A stretch of DNA of 64,000 nucleotides, from assembly GCA_930367215.1 (NCBI GenBank), contig OV884056.1:234847127-234911126 (forward strand), in the 5' to 3' direction. Below are positions 44,741-56,868 of the stretch, in pieces. The DNA is from Pollenia angustigena. Lineage: Eukaryota; Arthropoda; Insecta; Diptera; Polleniidae. Numbering within the stretch: position 1 is the first letter of the stretch; each line of letters begins with the position of its first letter. A program made the translations under genes and the position numbers. The notes beneath the pieces were generated by a model. The model worked only from the letters and a program-made list of their open reading frames with translations. It had not been told where the DNA came from and made no database searches.

Positions 44741-45830
44741 TCTTTGACATTTTGAAGTAAACAAATACACAATACACGTCAAAAAGAAATGAGACGCGAT
44801 ATTCCTCAAGAACGCGGGAACAATTGTTTCGATTTTTTGCAAAACCTTCGAACGAAAAACATTTTGAGCGAAGATGCCCATTTTCATCTCATTTTAGAAT
44901 TATCGCTTTTGAGGCACCGAAGATCTGCGTATAGCACACAAGGAGACCTTACACCCGCTTAAAGAAACTGTGTGGTGTGGTGATCGTGCTGGAGGTGCTC
45001 GAAAATAAACTCCAAAAATCGCTCCTTAGTGTTCGGTTAGGTAGATTTAAGGAAAACACAAGCGCTTATAGCGTTTGTGTAGTAAATCATTTAAAAAAAC
45101 ACGTTTCCCTGTTTGTCATCTTTCGAGCACAAAAATAATGCGGTTCTTATAAAACTCAGCAAAGAGATGATAACATTTGATTCCGTTCGGTTTTTTTTTT
45201 AACCAGCTCGGTTCAGCTCATTATTATTCGTTCGATTCTGTTGTACTGAGCGCCTTTTGGCTCGTTAAAGAAAAACCAAACATTTTTTACAAAATTAAAA
45301 TACACATACGAAAAAACAAAACAGATACACAATACACACACAAGCTGTTCGTGCTGCGGTCGTGGCTAAAATGTAAAAAAAGGACAAAATTTAGAACATT
45401 AAAATATAATGTTTGTCTACAGTATCACTCCAATTGTTCTGTTTTAAACGAAGAACAGAACACTTTATAATGTTCGGCTCTTTCTTGAAAATAGTTACGA
45501 ACGGTTTTAAGGGTTGCGTTCGTCTACACAATCACAAAAAAAAATGAATATCGTTCCTCGGTGTGCCGAACACTAAATAACGGTGCCGAACACTAAATAA
45601 CGTTCTGTTCATTTTCGAACACTGCTTCAGACCTAATCTTTTTGAAAACGCTATGGGCTAGACGACTACAGGAAACAGCAAGCGATTCAGAGTCATGACG
45701 CACGACATTCTTCCACTTCAGTTGGATAAACTAAGCCTGAACAACATGTGGTAAAAATAGGATGGAAAAACGGTACAACCGAAATTCTGAGCGCTGGTAA
45801 TTTAAACTCACCAGTACCCATGTTCTGTAA
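44741..45830 (+). pseudogene. Mariner-like transposase split by a MITE
   Basis: Before the MITE, SEDAHFHL (first catalytic Asp block, FSDEAHFxL) is followed by GTEDLRIAHKETLHPLKETVWCGDRAGG, matching the GTENPxxIxEKxxHPxxVTVWCGLWAGG block of DD41D-like mariners. After the MITE (44993-45624) the protein resumes with FENAMG, then RFRVMTHDILPLQLDKLSLNNMW and a spoiled QDGATCH-like block (K-DGKT). Stops and frame changes are frequent. The resumption at the correct residue shows the MITE inserted into an existing mariner copy. Confidence 0.65.
44993..45624 (+). mobile_element. CAGTGTTCG MITE inside a mariner remnant
   Basis: The left end is worn (GTGCTCGAAAATAAAC); the right end TTTTCGAACACTG is intact. 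It carries CTGTTCGTGCTGCGGTCGT. No matching 8-bp flanks are seen. Confidence 0.75.
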
Positions 45831-46479
45831 CTCTAGTAAGAACTTCTCGCACCGAAAAGATGTAAAACAAAATATTCCATCGTTTCTCGAAAAGTGAGAA
45901 AAAAGTGTGTATGTAACTCATGTCGAAAAATATCAAAAAAGATTACGTCGTTACGTTATAAATGTCATTACATTGCACTCGAAGCCGATGAGACATTGCA
46001 AACGTTGAGGACGCCAGTCACATATATAGTTGACGGCGACCAAAATTTACTAGAATTGAAAAATATTCAATGACGGCGGCGAAAAAACAACCGTCGGCCA
46101 TGCCAAATAATATAAAGTGCGACTTTAATGTTTGTTGTTAGCAAACGAACTTTGAAATTATTCGTATATTTTATAAAAATGGTAAAGGCAAAATGTGCCA
46201 AGAACAAAATATTATAAATAATAAAATATTATTCTTTGTATTTTGCATTTCTAATTGTTTTTTAGTGTTAAAATTTTTTCTAGCCCCATTTTTATTCGTG
46301 AGTTTATTTTAAGAGTTCAAAGCGGAAACTTTTCTCACAAAAATGTTACAGACACACTTTTACTGTTAATTGGCGAGTAATTTCCTACGTGACAGCTAGA
46401 ACTCACAAAAAAAAAAGTTACAGACACAGTCTAGTGAGAAAAACAGATGTTTGTTTCAATAAATGGCATTTTTGTTTAA

Positions 46480-46735
46480 TTTCACACATTTCAATCGAAA
46501 AGTTTCTTGACGCGAGAGTTACAGAACATGGGCACAGATTTCACCGTTCTAGTATTTTTTCTGTGGGGTTTCTTGAAATCACGAGTCTATGTAAAAAAGT
46601 CCTCAAAAAGAATAGCCGTCAGAAAGGAGGGAACCTATCGCCGGGAGTTCTAGCAAGAGTGGTAAAAAATACAATAAATCGGGCCCGTGGGGTCATCAAT
46701 TTTGGCGGTATCACTTTTTCTACTTAATGAAAAAA
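46480..46735 (+). pseudogene. Mariner-like transposase C-terminal fragment
   Basis: One frame reads DFTVLVFFLWGFLKSRVYVKK, matching DLTPLDFFLWGYLKxxVYxxKP around the third catalytic Asp (lost here, L-V-F for L-D-F). A shifted frame then reads LSPGVLARVVKNTINRARGVINFGGI, matching the terminal block ..LxRVMxNxxxRxxxCIxxxGGHL. It is probably the C-terminal end of the same broken copy as 44741-45830, or of a second one. Confidence 0.6.
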
Positions 46736-47126
46736 ATCAGAAATCTACTTAAAACAAACCGGTATAATTTGTTCTGCTTAATGAAAAAAACAATCAGGAA
46801 TCAAATTAAAACAATCCAAAAGCAAAACTAAAGTTTTTTATTTACATATTAAAAAAATTGCAACTTTTTGGTCACCGTGTAGAGTATTTTTACAATTTTA
46901 CTATAGAAAACCCCTTTCCAACCGCTTCATGATTCTGTGTTGTTTAATGTAGTGAATAAAAAAAACACATTGCCTGTAATTAAAATTATTAAATATGATG
47001 TAAAAAAAAAAAATATAAAATGTTTCATACTCGTGTAAGTGCTGTTGTAGTGTAGCAAGTTTTTCTTTTGTTTAAAAGTGTGAGAAAACACATGTACGAG
47101 CTGTAAAATAATTTGATAAATATATG

Positions 47127-48596
47127 CAGGGTTGTGAACTACATATTTCTAATTAAAAAGCGCCGAGCCCCCAATCAAAACGCGCTAAAAGGCGCTAAAT
47201 AAAATTTAAATGAAAAACTTAATGAAATGTTTAAGAACCAAGATTTATTAATTACACTGGCCGTCAAAAAAATCGTTTAAAATACAAAGATATAACAGCG
47301 CTAAATTCAAATCCGTTTTCTGTTTTTTCTATCATGTCGAGTTTTTTATGGGCTAGACAAATATTTCAACCGAAATAAGGCATTAATGCTACATACATTT
47401 TATCATAGCTTGAGAATGATTTGTGCGATTTTGATCTTTTACAAATGACTATTTTCAACCATGTACGTACACTTTTTTTATCAATTATCAGAAATCCAAG
47501 TATATTATGAATAAAATAAGACAAGAAATCATGAAGATCAGTAAACAAAATGTTAACATGACGTGAGTAAATAACTATTTGGACTCAGCACGCTTAAGTC
47601 AATTAAAATCGCCTAATCAAGTTCTCTACCCCGCCAGTTTTTATCTTTTGCAGTGCAGTGTTAATGAAACATTAACATTTTTAAAAAGCCTTTTCTGATA
47701 TTTCAGGAAAAGTAAGGTAATATAATTTCAAATATACTCGGAAAGAATTATTTACTAAATCTCCAGAAAATATGTATGTCTTGAACCAAGAAAATTTTGC
47801 ACCATTCTCGTCAAGCCCATTTCTTATTGTAGACATGTGTTGCCTGGTTTAAGCAAAAAGTTATGACTCAAAGCGAACTAAAATTTACTTAAAGACAGCT
47901 TAAAAAAATTATTTAAATTCTATAGTTACTTAAATCAAGTTTTCGTTGCTTTTAATTTAACAAAATTGAAAGAAAAGCCTGAATTTTTTTTCACACAAAC
48001 GTGTAGTTTAAGAAAACTTAGGTGGTTATTTTCTAAAACACTTCCACGCACTTGTAAAATATTTTCAAACAAATTTTGAAAATCCAGAAAAATTTATAAG
48101 AAAAATTTCTAAACGCAAGGTGAAAGGACTTACAAAATTACCCCCTTAATACATATAAAAATAAGAAACTTTTGATTGATATGTTAACATGTCGATCTAA
48201 ATAAAAATTAATTGAATCACACCAAGTTCTTAAGCATTTTCTGAAAAGTTTAAAGAAATCGGTAGCGCATGTTTCTTGATGCAAGAAATTCGATTCTATT
48301 AAAAGATCAAAAAAATCAGACTAATATTAAATAAATGCTGAATGAAATTTTGATCATATACCAAAAACGTTAACTTTTGATCATGAGAAAATGTTTCTCA
48401 ATTTAAGAAAGTTTTACTTAATACGAACAAACCAAGTAAAAACGGAAACAAATTTTCCTGATTTTAATGTTTGAGAATAAAAGTACAAAAAATTTGGGTT
48501 TCAATAAAAGCGCTAATTTAGCGCTCTTTAAAAAAAAACGCTCAGGAAAAAATATGCGCCTTTTCGACAGTTAAAAAGTATAAATTGGCAACTCTG
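47127..48596. mobile_element. hAT-like element, TSD AATATATG
   Basis: 1470 bp with ends CAGGGTTGTGAACT and, inverted, CAGAGTTGCCAATT. The flanking duplication AATATATG is perfect (47119-47126 and 48597-48604). GCGCT words cluster inside both ends. No transposase is recognised. Confidence 0.85.
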
Positions 48597-48604
48597 AATA
48601 TATG

Positions 48605-49382
48605 TATAATGGTTTTTGCAAAAGGTACGACACATTCCATTTTTTGACATTTATCGAGGAGTAGTGAAGTCGTATTCGCAATTCTTTACACGTCATGGAG
48701 CTTTAAGATCTTTAGCAAACTTTTTCACGTACTATCGCGCAAACGTAGCGTGTGATTACGCTAAATTTCGGATGAAGCTCACTTCTTACTCGATGGTTTT
48801 GTCGGTCGAGTAAGTAGCCTAAAGAGATGCACGAGACCCAAAGCAATTGTTTTCTCTCTCCATTCTTTTATTTTTATAAAATTTTTTTCTCTCTCAATTC
48901 TCTTTACACTTTTAAATAATACTTTCATTTCAATTCTTAAATAATAATTTAATTAAAATTTAAACAAAAAACACCATAAACATTCTCTTTCTTTAGTTTT
49001 GTAATTGCGGACATTGATGTCTTTGTAATTAATTAACCTAATTAAATTAAATGGTCAGAGTTTTTTCTGCCAATTAAAACAAAAAAAAAAAAAAAAAACT
49101 ACAAAAGAAAAGCAGAAACAAACAATTAAAAAATAGTCAATAATTTGTATCTCCTGTGTCTTGTATGCATTCCTATAATGTTTGATTTCGAAAAGGGGTG
49201 GGGGGAGTAGGAAGGAAAGAGCTTTATAAATTGTATGTGCATCCATGTTGCATGTTGCCGCATTTACAAGTGTAAAACACATGTTGTGTGGTTTACGTTT
49301 TCTTATACATATGAACAATACATACATATTTTTTGCCACATTTTTCATAAAAATACTTGCACTAGAGCTACTCCTGATGATA
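48605..49382. other. Unassigned spacer
   Basis: No gene recognised; a poly(A) run near 49080-49098. The open frames here have no visible family. Confidence 0.45.
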
Positions 49383-49541
49383 GTGATAACCAGGGCGTGG
49401 AATTTTATGCACACCCATGTTTTTTGTCGATGGTTTAAATATTTAGTGCGTAAGCTATTTATCCGAATAACAACTTTTGCTAAAAAAAATACTTCGATTT
49501 GTTAGTGCATATTTTTGCATATTTTATCGTTAATGCATTTT

Positions 49542-50517
49542 TATACCCTTCACCACAGGTGGAAATGGGTATATATATAAGTTTGTCATTCCGTTTGTAA
49601 TTTCTACAATAGTTTTCTTAGACCACATAAAGTATATATATTCTGGGTCCTTATGAGGAGAGAAGTTGATTTAACGATGTCCGTCCGTCTGTCCGTCTGT
49701 CCGTCTTACGTTTGATATGTGTTTTCCGGAGACCCCAGACATGATAGCGGCTAGGTTGTTTTACACTTGTGTCGCATAAAGTCCACCATTTCTTGCTATT
49801 GAAATTCAGCCAGATCGGTCCAACAATGGCTGAGATATGACCAAAAAACCACGACTGCCTCTAATTTTTCCAAAAAATCCCTTGTGGATGTGGTATTTTT
49901 ATTACTTTTTTATGTATATCTGGAGAACGGCAAGAGCCAAATTTTCAAATTAGCTACAAACATTTAGGTTATAAATTCACACCATCCCACAAAATGTGGG
50001 CGGGATTGGAGAAGTGGGCGTGGTACCTCCCATACAAAAAGGATTAAAAATTGTATAAAAACCTGAATTTGTTTACTGTAATATGACCTATGTTTACGCC
50101 TTATATATCAAAAGATCGGAAATTTTTAATAGCAAATATTTTCTGAAAAACTCGGGAAAATCGGTTCAGATACGAAAAAGTTATGAAAAATACCCATTTT
50201 CGGGAACCATAGATCTTCCCGAGTCCAAGTTTTATAACCAAAATAACTGGAAAATTTCTTCTTTAACACGTCGGTATATAAATCTGTCAAATCGGCTAAG
50301 TAATAGTAATAGAGTTATGACCAAAATACTGAAATCCCAAAAATTACTCTTTTTTATAATTAAGTTTGTTTTTTATACCTTTCACCGAAGGTCCTACACC
50401 CTATAAAGTATAAATATTCTGGGTCCTTTCCTGGGTGAAAAGCGAAGTTCAAATCCGGTTGTCGTGTCGTGAAGGGTATATAAGATTCGGCACAGCCGAA
50501 TATAGCACTCTTACTTG
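49542..50517 (+). mobile_element. mini-me-like element
   Basis: It starts TATACCCTTCACCACAGGTG, carries GTCCGTCCGTCTGTCC, and ends with the hairpin ATTCGGCACAGCCGAAT and CTCTTACTTG. Non-coding. It sits in the left part of the hAT element. Confidence 0.8.
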
Positions 50518-50850
50518 CTTCTCATATAATGTTTAAGAATGCATATAAATTCGCATATTATGTTAGTTTTTGCTAAAAAAATGTTTTTATTGAAATGATT
50601 ATTCGAAGAGAAATGCATTCCTAGCAGAATCTTTTTTCGCTTCAAGTTTGTTGTTGTTGTTTTAAGTATCTTTTTAGAACAATAAGAATTCGCTGTACCT
50701 CATTTTTAGAACAGCCAATAAAAATTAATTTTATTATTAAACAATTTGGAATTTGGAACAAATGGAATAAAAATAACTTTTATTCCATTAAAATCAGTTT
50801 TCGATTTTTCAGTTTTTTCGTGTTTGTGTATTAATGCACAACCCTTAAGT

Positions 50851-51006
50851 GTACTTTACACTACCACAAAAGGCTTACGTATTTTGAGGAAAATGCATCC
50901 CTGATCTAATTAAAGTTTGAAATTTTTAAAAGAACAACAGCAACTTATCATGACAGGGTTGTATTTTCCTCAAAATACGTAAGACTTGTATGATGGTGTA
51001 AAGTAG
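50851..51006. repeat. Fold-back with ~45-bp arms
   Basis: GTACTTTACACTACCACAAA ..CTTACGTATTTTGAGGAAAAT at the left is mirrored at 50959-51006. The outer arm resembles the end of the element at 57300. Confidence 0.75.
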
Positions 51007-51550
51007 CCATTAATACCGTTCACAACTATTTTCAAAAAATTTACAAATATTATACAGTGTTTTGTTCTTCGTTATAAATCAGAACAATTGTAGTGGTTCT
51101 ATAGACATAATTTACATTTTAATGTTCTATACAGCCATGTCACAGCGTACAATTCCATTCGGAATCGAAGAAAACATATTTGTTTATTGATAGAAAGTTT
51201 ACTTTGATAGTTTTTTTGGCCTTTCAGATACAGAAAACTCTCAATCCGTTCATGAAAACAAAAACAAATAACGAAACCTTGAAAAATGGTTTCATTCCGA
51301 AAAATTTTTTCTGTACTTACCCGAACACTACGAAGTTTGTGGTTTTTTACGAAAAACCGAACGCAATTAAAAGTTCTCATCTCTATGTTGAGTTGCATTA
51401 GTACAGTATTTTTATTGTGTACAAAGATCACAAACAAAGAAACGATTTTTTAATGATTTACTGCACAAACTCTATTAGCGCTGGTTTTTTCCACATATCT
51501 ACCGAACTGAAGACTAAAGAACAGTATATAATGTTTATTTTCGAACACTG
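51003..51550 (-). mobile_element. CAGTGTTCG MITE, left side truncated
   Basis: It ends TTTATTTTCGAACACTG at 51550. The opposite end is missing; the sequence starts inside the family at ACCGTTCACAACTATTTTC. Confidence 0.7.
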
Positions 51551-51579
51551 ATTTAAATCTATGTCAAAATAATAAAAAA

Positions 51580-52841
51580 CAAGTTAGAGTGCTATATTCG
51601 GCTATGCCGAATCTTTGATACCCTCCACCGACAGTTCGAATGTTTAAAGAGTAATATCTGTATGATGTTATTATTATCTTAAACTGTGACGATTTGTTAT
51701 TAATTATGGATTTAGGCGACTAAACTGTTTTCCGGTAGTAGGGTTTATATGGGGCCTAGGGTAAATTATGGACCGATCTTCATGAAATTTCACAGTCTTT
51801 TTCCCAGTTCTATAAAACTTTGATGTACCAAATTTTGTTATGATAGCATTATTTTTTACGGATTAAGGCGTACTAAACTGTTTTCCGGGAGTAGGGTTTA
51901 TATGGGGCCCAGGGTAAATTATGGACCGATCTTCACGAAATTACACAGTTTTATTTCTTGTCCTATAAAACTTTGTTGTACCAAATTTTGTTATGATAGC
52001 ATTATTTTTTACGGATTTAGGCGTACTAAACTGTTTTCCGGGAGTAAGGTTTATATGGGGCCCAGGGTAAGTTATGGACCGATCTTCACGAAATAACACA
52101 ATTTTATTTCTTGTCCAATAAAACTTTGATGTACCAAATTTTGTTATGATAGCATTATTTTTTACGTTTTTAGGCGTACTAAGTTGTTTTCCGGAAGCAG
52201 GTTTTATATGGGGCCTATGGTAAATTATGGACCGATCTTCACGAAACTTAACAGTTTAATTTCTAGTCCTATGTAACTGTGACTTGGCAAAATTTTTAAT
52301 GATAGCATTGTTAGTTAGGGTTTTAGACTTAATATACTGTTTTCCGGGAGTAGGGCTTATATGGGGCCTAGGGTAAATTATTGACGGATCTTCACGAAAT
52401 TTCACAGCATGATTTCCAGTTGAATAAAACGAATTGCTGCGAAATCTTATATCATTCTGTGCATTTTTCCACCATTTATGTTAGTTTTTGTAACAAAATT
52501 ATCAATTTTTTTTAGGTGGTGGTTCCACATTTTGATTCATAGCTCAGATCCTATTGAACCGATTTTGCTGAATTTCAATCCCAAACTGCTTAGGATAACT
52601 ACAAGCAATTTGACACCAAGTTTGTTGATTTCTTTTGAGTTTTTCGAAAGTGAGCGTGTTTTCAACAGACGGACAGACGGACAGACGGACAGACAGACGG
52701 ACATGGCTAAATCGACTTAAAATTACTCAAGGACCCAGAATATATATACTTTATAGGGTCTGAGATGAATAGTAAAAAAGTTTCACACGGAATGACAAAC
52801 TGAATATACCCTCTTCACAACTAATTGTGGTGGAGGGTATA
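51580..52841 (-). mobile_element. mini-me-like element with 153-bp array
   Basis: Inverted relative to 49542: it starts (plus strand) CAAGTTAGAGTGCTATATTC with the hairpin ATTCGGCTATGCCGAAT and ends GGTGGAGGGTATA. It contains (GGACAGAC)n near 52670-52700. Five 153-bp tandem units fill its centre. Confidence 0.8.
51721..52485. repeat. Five tandem units of exactly 153 bp
   Basis: The word TAAACTGTTTTCCGG or its variant starts at 51721, 51874, 52027, 52180 and 52333, always 153 bp apart. Units differ by substitutions but not in length. Each contains TTTATATGGGGCC and ATGGACCGATCTTCACGAAA. Confidence 0.9.
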
Positions 52842-52998
52842 AAAAAAATCCAATAAAGTTTATACACTGACAATTTCGCTTTAAATAATAAACACATATT
52901 TTATTAATTTTAAAAAGCCTATTTTGGATGTTTTAAGTATGTTTTATGCGCATATTTTCCAATAATAAATGCCTGAGATTCCGCGCCCTAGTGATAAC

Positions 52999-54146
52999 TA
53001 TGCTTACGTAACTTAGCAACATTGTTCAAGTAGTGTATTAAACTTTATAATTATGGTTATGCCCTATTGAAGTGAAGAGGTAAAAATTACCTCAGCAAAT
53101 CTGTTATACATAACGTTGTTTTTTTTTCATTTTTTAATTTTTAAAATTTGAAATCTTAGATATTCTATTTTTAATTTACATATAAAGCAGTACCTGTACA
53201 ATTTTCATAACATTCATTGAAAATAATCAAGGAGACATTTTACGAAAGAAACTACCTGCATTATGGTTTGTGTCTTTGTTAACTTATCTTGGATTTTAGA
53301 ACGTAAACATCTGCCATTTACTGAACAAAATAGTGCAAACGACAAGTTTAGTTGTGCCTCAAAATATCGAATTTTACATGATGATGCCATTACAAGTTTG
53401 ACTATACTTCTTTAATTTATTAGTAAAGGATAGAGCTAAAGAAGCACTTTGATTGCTTACCGGAGCGTTTCTTGAATATGTTGCATCTTTTTTAGAATGC
53501 GAGAAGAAAATTAATCGAATGAAAATCGATATTCAGTTTTCTTAGTAAGTTTTGAATAAAATCAAAAGGTGTGCACCGGTAATAATGAAATAAACTTCAT
53601 TTCATTCGAAATTATGTTAAGATAAATGTATTTTTGACCAAAGCTGTGATTTTTACCGCATTTTTTCATTAATTTTTAAAGAAAAAAAAATTTGTTTTTT
53701 TTTTTCAATATTCAACGATAGCTCTGAAACTATAGGGTAAATTTAAAAACAATGTAAGCACGGCTTAAAGATAATAGTGTTACCTAGTTTAGGATTTTTT
53801 GTTAACTGTTAACTTAATTAAGTAAACATATGCGATCAAATTCCAGACCGCAAAATGACTGTTCCGCACTAAACAGTTACAAAATTTGACTCCACAATAG
53901 ATTACCGTAGAATTGGAGAAATAATGAACTGATTACTTCAAATTATTTGCAAGGTTGTTATCCTAAACATGTGCATTTTTTACTAAAAAGCTGTACAAAC
54001 ATAAGCAATGCTATTAAACACGTACTTTCAAAAGTATTTGTTTTGCTTTACGATAAAAACATTGAAGAATACAACAAAACTTAAAAGAACAATGTTGATA
54101 CAAAATCATGCTAAATCAGAACAAAGATGAAATAGAATATTCAAAA
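52999..54146. other. Unassigned A+T-rich sequence
   Basis: No gene or element end recognised. Confidence 0.5.
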
Positions 54147-54530
54147 CAGTGTTCGAAAATAAACATTATATACTCTTCTTTAGTGTTCGGTACGGTAAAT
54201 TTATGGAAACACAAGCAGTAAAAGTAAATACCTTACAAAAAAGTTTCTCTGTTTGTGATTTTCGTATAAATTAAAAATACTGTGTACCAATCCAACTCAA
54301 CATAAAGATGAGAACATTTTACTGCATTCGGTTTTTCATAAGAAACACAAACTTCGTTGTGTTCGGTTCGGAACATTAATGTTCGTTTGTTTCAGTTATG
54401 TTCAGCGCCATTTTGGCTGGTAAAAACAACAATACAGATGTGTTTTAACGAAACAAAAAAAAAACAACAGCGGGGAAAAAAGGAGTACGGATGCCTTCAG
54501 AAGGCTTCTGTGCTCCATCTTTTGAATATA

Positions 54531-55373
54531 ATGGGTGATTTTTTAGCTATTATCTTTTTGGCATCACTGATTTAAACAGCTGACGCACGTTTCGTGTTTT
54601 GTTTCACTGTCAAACATCTTCAGTTTGGTCTATAATTTAACCATGAATCGTCTTACAAACGAACAACGCTTGCAAATTATTGAATTTTATTACCAAACTG
54701 CGTTCTCTGTTAAGAAAGTTCATCGCGCGCTTCTTGTGTTCAGCGACGAAGCTCATTTTTGGCGCAATGGGTACGTTAATAAGCAAAATTGTCGATTTTG
54801 GAGTGAAGATACTTCTTCAAAGATTATGCGAATCGTAAAGTAACTGTGAATGGTGAGCGCCACCGTGAGATAATATCCAACTTTTTTTGTCCAAAATGCA
54901 AGAGCTTGACTTGCATGACATGTGGTTTCAACAAGACGGTGCCACATGCCACACAGCACGCTTAACAATGGATTTATTGAGAGGCGAGTTCGGTGAACAT
55001 TTTATTTCACGTTCGGGACCGGTCAATTGGCCGGCTAGATCGTGCGATTTAACGCCTTTAGACTATTTTTTGTGGGGCTATGTTAAAGCTCATGTCTATA
55101 CACACATGCCCGCTTCAATTGACGCATTGTAAGACAACATTGAAGCATTTATTCATGAGATACCGGCCGAAATGTTGGAAAGAGTATGCCAAAATTGTAC
55201 TAAGCGGATGGACCATTTGAGGCGCAGTCACGGTCAACATTTGCATGAAATAATCTTCAAACATTAAATTATATGGACCGTACTATCGATTCAAATAAAG
55301 ATTTCATGAATTTTTCTGAATTTTATGTGTTTTTTTTTTTAAACTTTCCTATAGCTCTTGAAAAATCACCCGA
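54531..55373 (+). mobile_element. DD41D mariner, internally deleted, TSD TA
   Basis: 843 bp, with inverted ends sharing GGGTGATTTTT and a shifted GCTAT block, TA on each side (54529-54530 and 55374-55375). Full-length relatives such as 59410-60697 are about 1.3 kb; the difference is loss of two internal coding segments. Confidence 0.8.
54649..55265 (+). pseudogene. DD41D mariner transposase, two internal deletions
   Basis: From ATG near 54643 the frame reads NRLTNEQRLQIIEFYYQ..KKVHRALL (helix-turn-helix). It then jumps directly to VFSDEAHFWRNGYVNKQNCRFW (first catalytic Asp), showing loss of about 100 residues. A second loss precedes TVNGERH near 54850. The last part (54887-55265) holds MWFQQDGATCHTAR (second Asp) and CDLTPLDYFLWGY (third Asp). 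I count 41 residues between the second and third Asp, which places it with the DD41D (rosa-like) mariners. A stop replaces a codon near 55130 and the final EMLERVCQNCTKRMDHLRR block runs to a stop at about 55265. Not functional. Confidence 0.8.
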
Positions 55374-55744
55374 TACAAGACCGGATGCTTAGAATCGTAA
55401 CGGGATCAAAACAAAATATGTACATAATTATTTTAATTTTGCTTGTGCAAAAAAAAAAATTACTCCTTCTCCACTCAATTCACATAGAAGCGAGTGTGTA
55501 TCGTATCTTTTATACCAAAGAGCCGAGTCACTTTATAAGGCATTCTTTGGCAGTTAGATAAAAATAGTAATTAAATAAAAAATTGTAAGCAGGCCTTTAA
55601 AAAGGCCTGAAGTTAGAAGGTCTTCTGAGTTTTCCCGCTGGGAAACAGCCAACAAAACTTTTTACAAAAACTAAACAAGAATCTACATATGCAATACACA
55701 CGCAGGCTGTTCGTGCTGTAGTCGCACTGTGAAAAGCTTTGGTA

Positions 55745-56868
55745 AAAAATTTTGTTCGATAGTTATCGATAGTTAAAATTTTATACAAAAAAATGTTCAA
55801 CGCAAGGGATTCAAAATAGCCCTTTAAATTTCTAGACTTAATGATGAAACAGAACTGAGTCTGCAACTTCAAGCAAAAATTTTAAAGCCCATAATTAAAA
55901 CGTCGGCAGTAACTACAAATTCTCTCTCATTTCTTTCATTTTCTTTTGTTCTTATTTTTCTTTGTTTACAAAATGTATGAAATTGAATGAAAGTATGGTA
56001 GCATTGTTAAGAGAATAATTGTATTTATGTGAGAGCATTAGAAAAAACGTCCTCAAAATAAAATTGATTTTATTTCTCGACCGCATTCTCTGGCATAATT
56101 TTATGTCAAACTGCATGTAAAAAAACGTTCAGCCCCAGTTCTGTTTCATCATTTAAGGTGAATATTTTGACGTCGAAGGTAAAAACTGCTGCCAATTAAC
56201 CGTCTCTTTATCTATATATGGGCAAATCCCAGAAACAGTCCACCAACCAAAAATTTTTCAAATGAATTTTTTTTTAATGAAATATAAGACTAGATGTATA
56301 GTTTAATTTTTATATTCAAAAATATGTATTTCAATGATCATTAATGCAATTATTTTTACCAAATCCTACCCCACTGCTGATTTCTTAATGTTATACGTGA
56401 ATTTAGCATTATTTTAGGTGATTTTTGTGCTTAAAATAGCACTTGCAGCAGACTTATCAAAATATAAATTTCGTTAAAAAAAAAGCTGATATTCATTAGT
56501 TAAGAAATTAGTATAAGAAATGCAATTCATAAAAATATAATTTGTTTTGTTAAAATAAATATAACAATAATAAAATACTACTGGAAAAACTGTAGCGTGC
56601 GTTATGTAGCGTGCGTTACAAAGGATTTTTTGGCTGCGAATAGGTGCGTTTAGAATTCTCTTAAAGTCATCTTTCTTTTAGGTATTAGATTTTGTATACC
56701 TTCTGTAAATGAAGTATTAAAACTTGTTCATTGTTTACCATCTTTATTGACTAACGTGTCTACAGAAATGGCACATAAAAACTTTTCGATACTATCGATA
56801 GTATCGATAGTTTTTGAGCTAACTATCGAAACTTTCGATTGGGCCGACTATCAATAGTTTTGCAGATC
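55745..56868 (-). mobile_element. TATCGATAG hAT, copy c (inverted)
   Basis: On the minus strand it begins TAGATCTGCAAAACTATTGA and carries AATCGAAAG..TATCGATAG words and TTTTTATGTGCCA, matching the left part of the element at 58621. GAGACGGTTAATTG and the word AACGCAAGGG also occur in matching order. The far end near 55745 is worn. It is inserted in the CAGTGTTCG MITE and itself holds a TTAA-flanked element. Confidence 0.65.
55842..56151. mobile_element. Small element, TGATGAAACAGAACTG ends, TTAA flanks
   Basis: Inverted ends TGATGAAACAGAACTG (right end inverted complement perfect). Flanks are TTAA at the left and TTTAA at the right. A TTAA duplication would suggest a piggyBac-like MITE. A related fragment is at 14715-15100. 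Confidence 0.6.

Larger units (their letters stand above)
49391..52990. mobile_element. hAT-like element stuffed with later insertions, TSD GTGATAAC
   Basis: Ends CAGGGCGTGGAATTTTATGC and, inverted, TAGGGCGCGGAATCTCAGGC. The flanking duplication GTGATAAC is perfect (49383-49390 and 52991-52998). Only about 49391-49541, parts of 50518-50850 and 52842-52990 are original; the rest is mini-me-like elements, a fold-back and a CAGTGTTCG MITE. The ends resemble the family at 41151. Confidence 0.85.
54485..55440 (+). pseudogene. Possible RT thumb scrap around the mariner
   Basis: Joining 54490-54530 to 55376-55410 across the mariner gives VLHLLNIQDRMLRIVTGS, which resembles the IQNRMLRIxTG block at the end of LINE reverse transcriptases. 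Too short to be certain. Confidence 0.3.

Noticed and set aside
46389..46727. 112-codon open frame as a gene
   Set aside because: Its second half reads as the C-terminal mariner block in two frames; the first half has no recognisable family.
51721..52485. CRISPR array
   Set aside because: The repeat units are contiguous 153-bp tandem copies with no spacer structure, in eukaryotic DNA.
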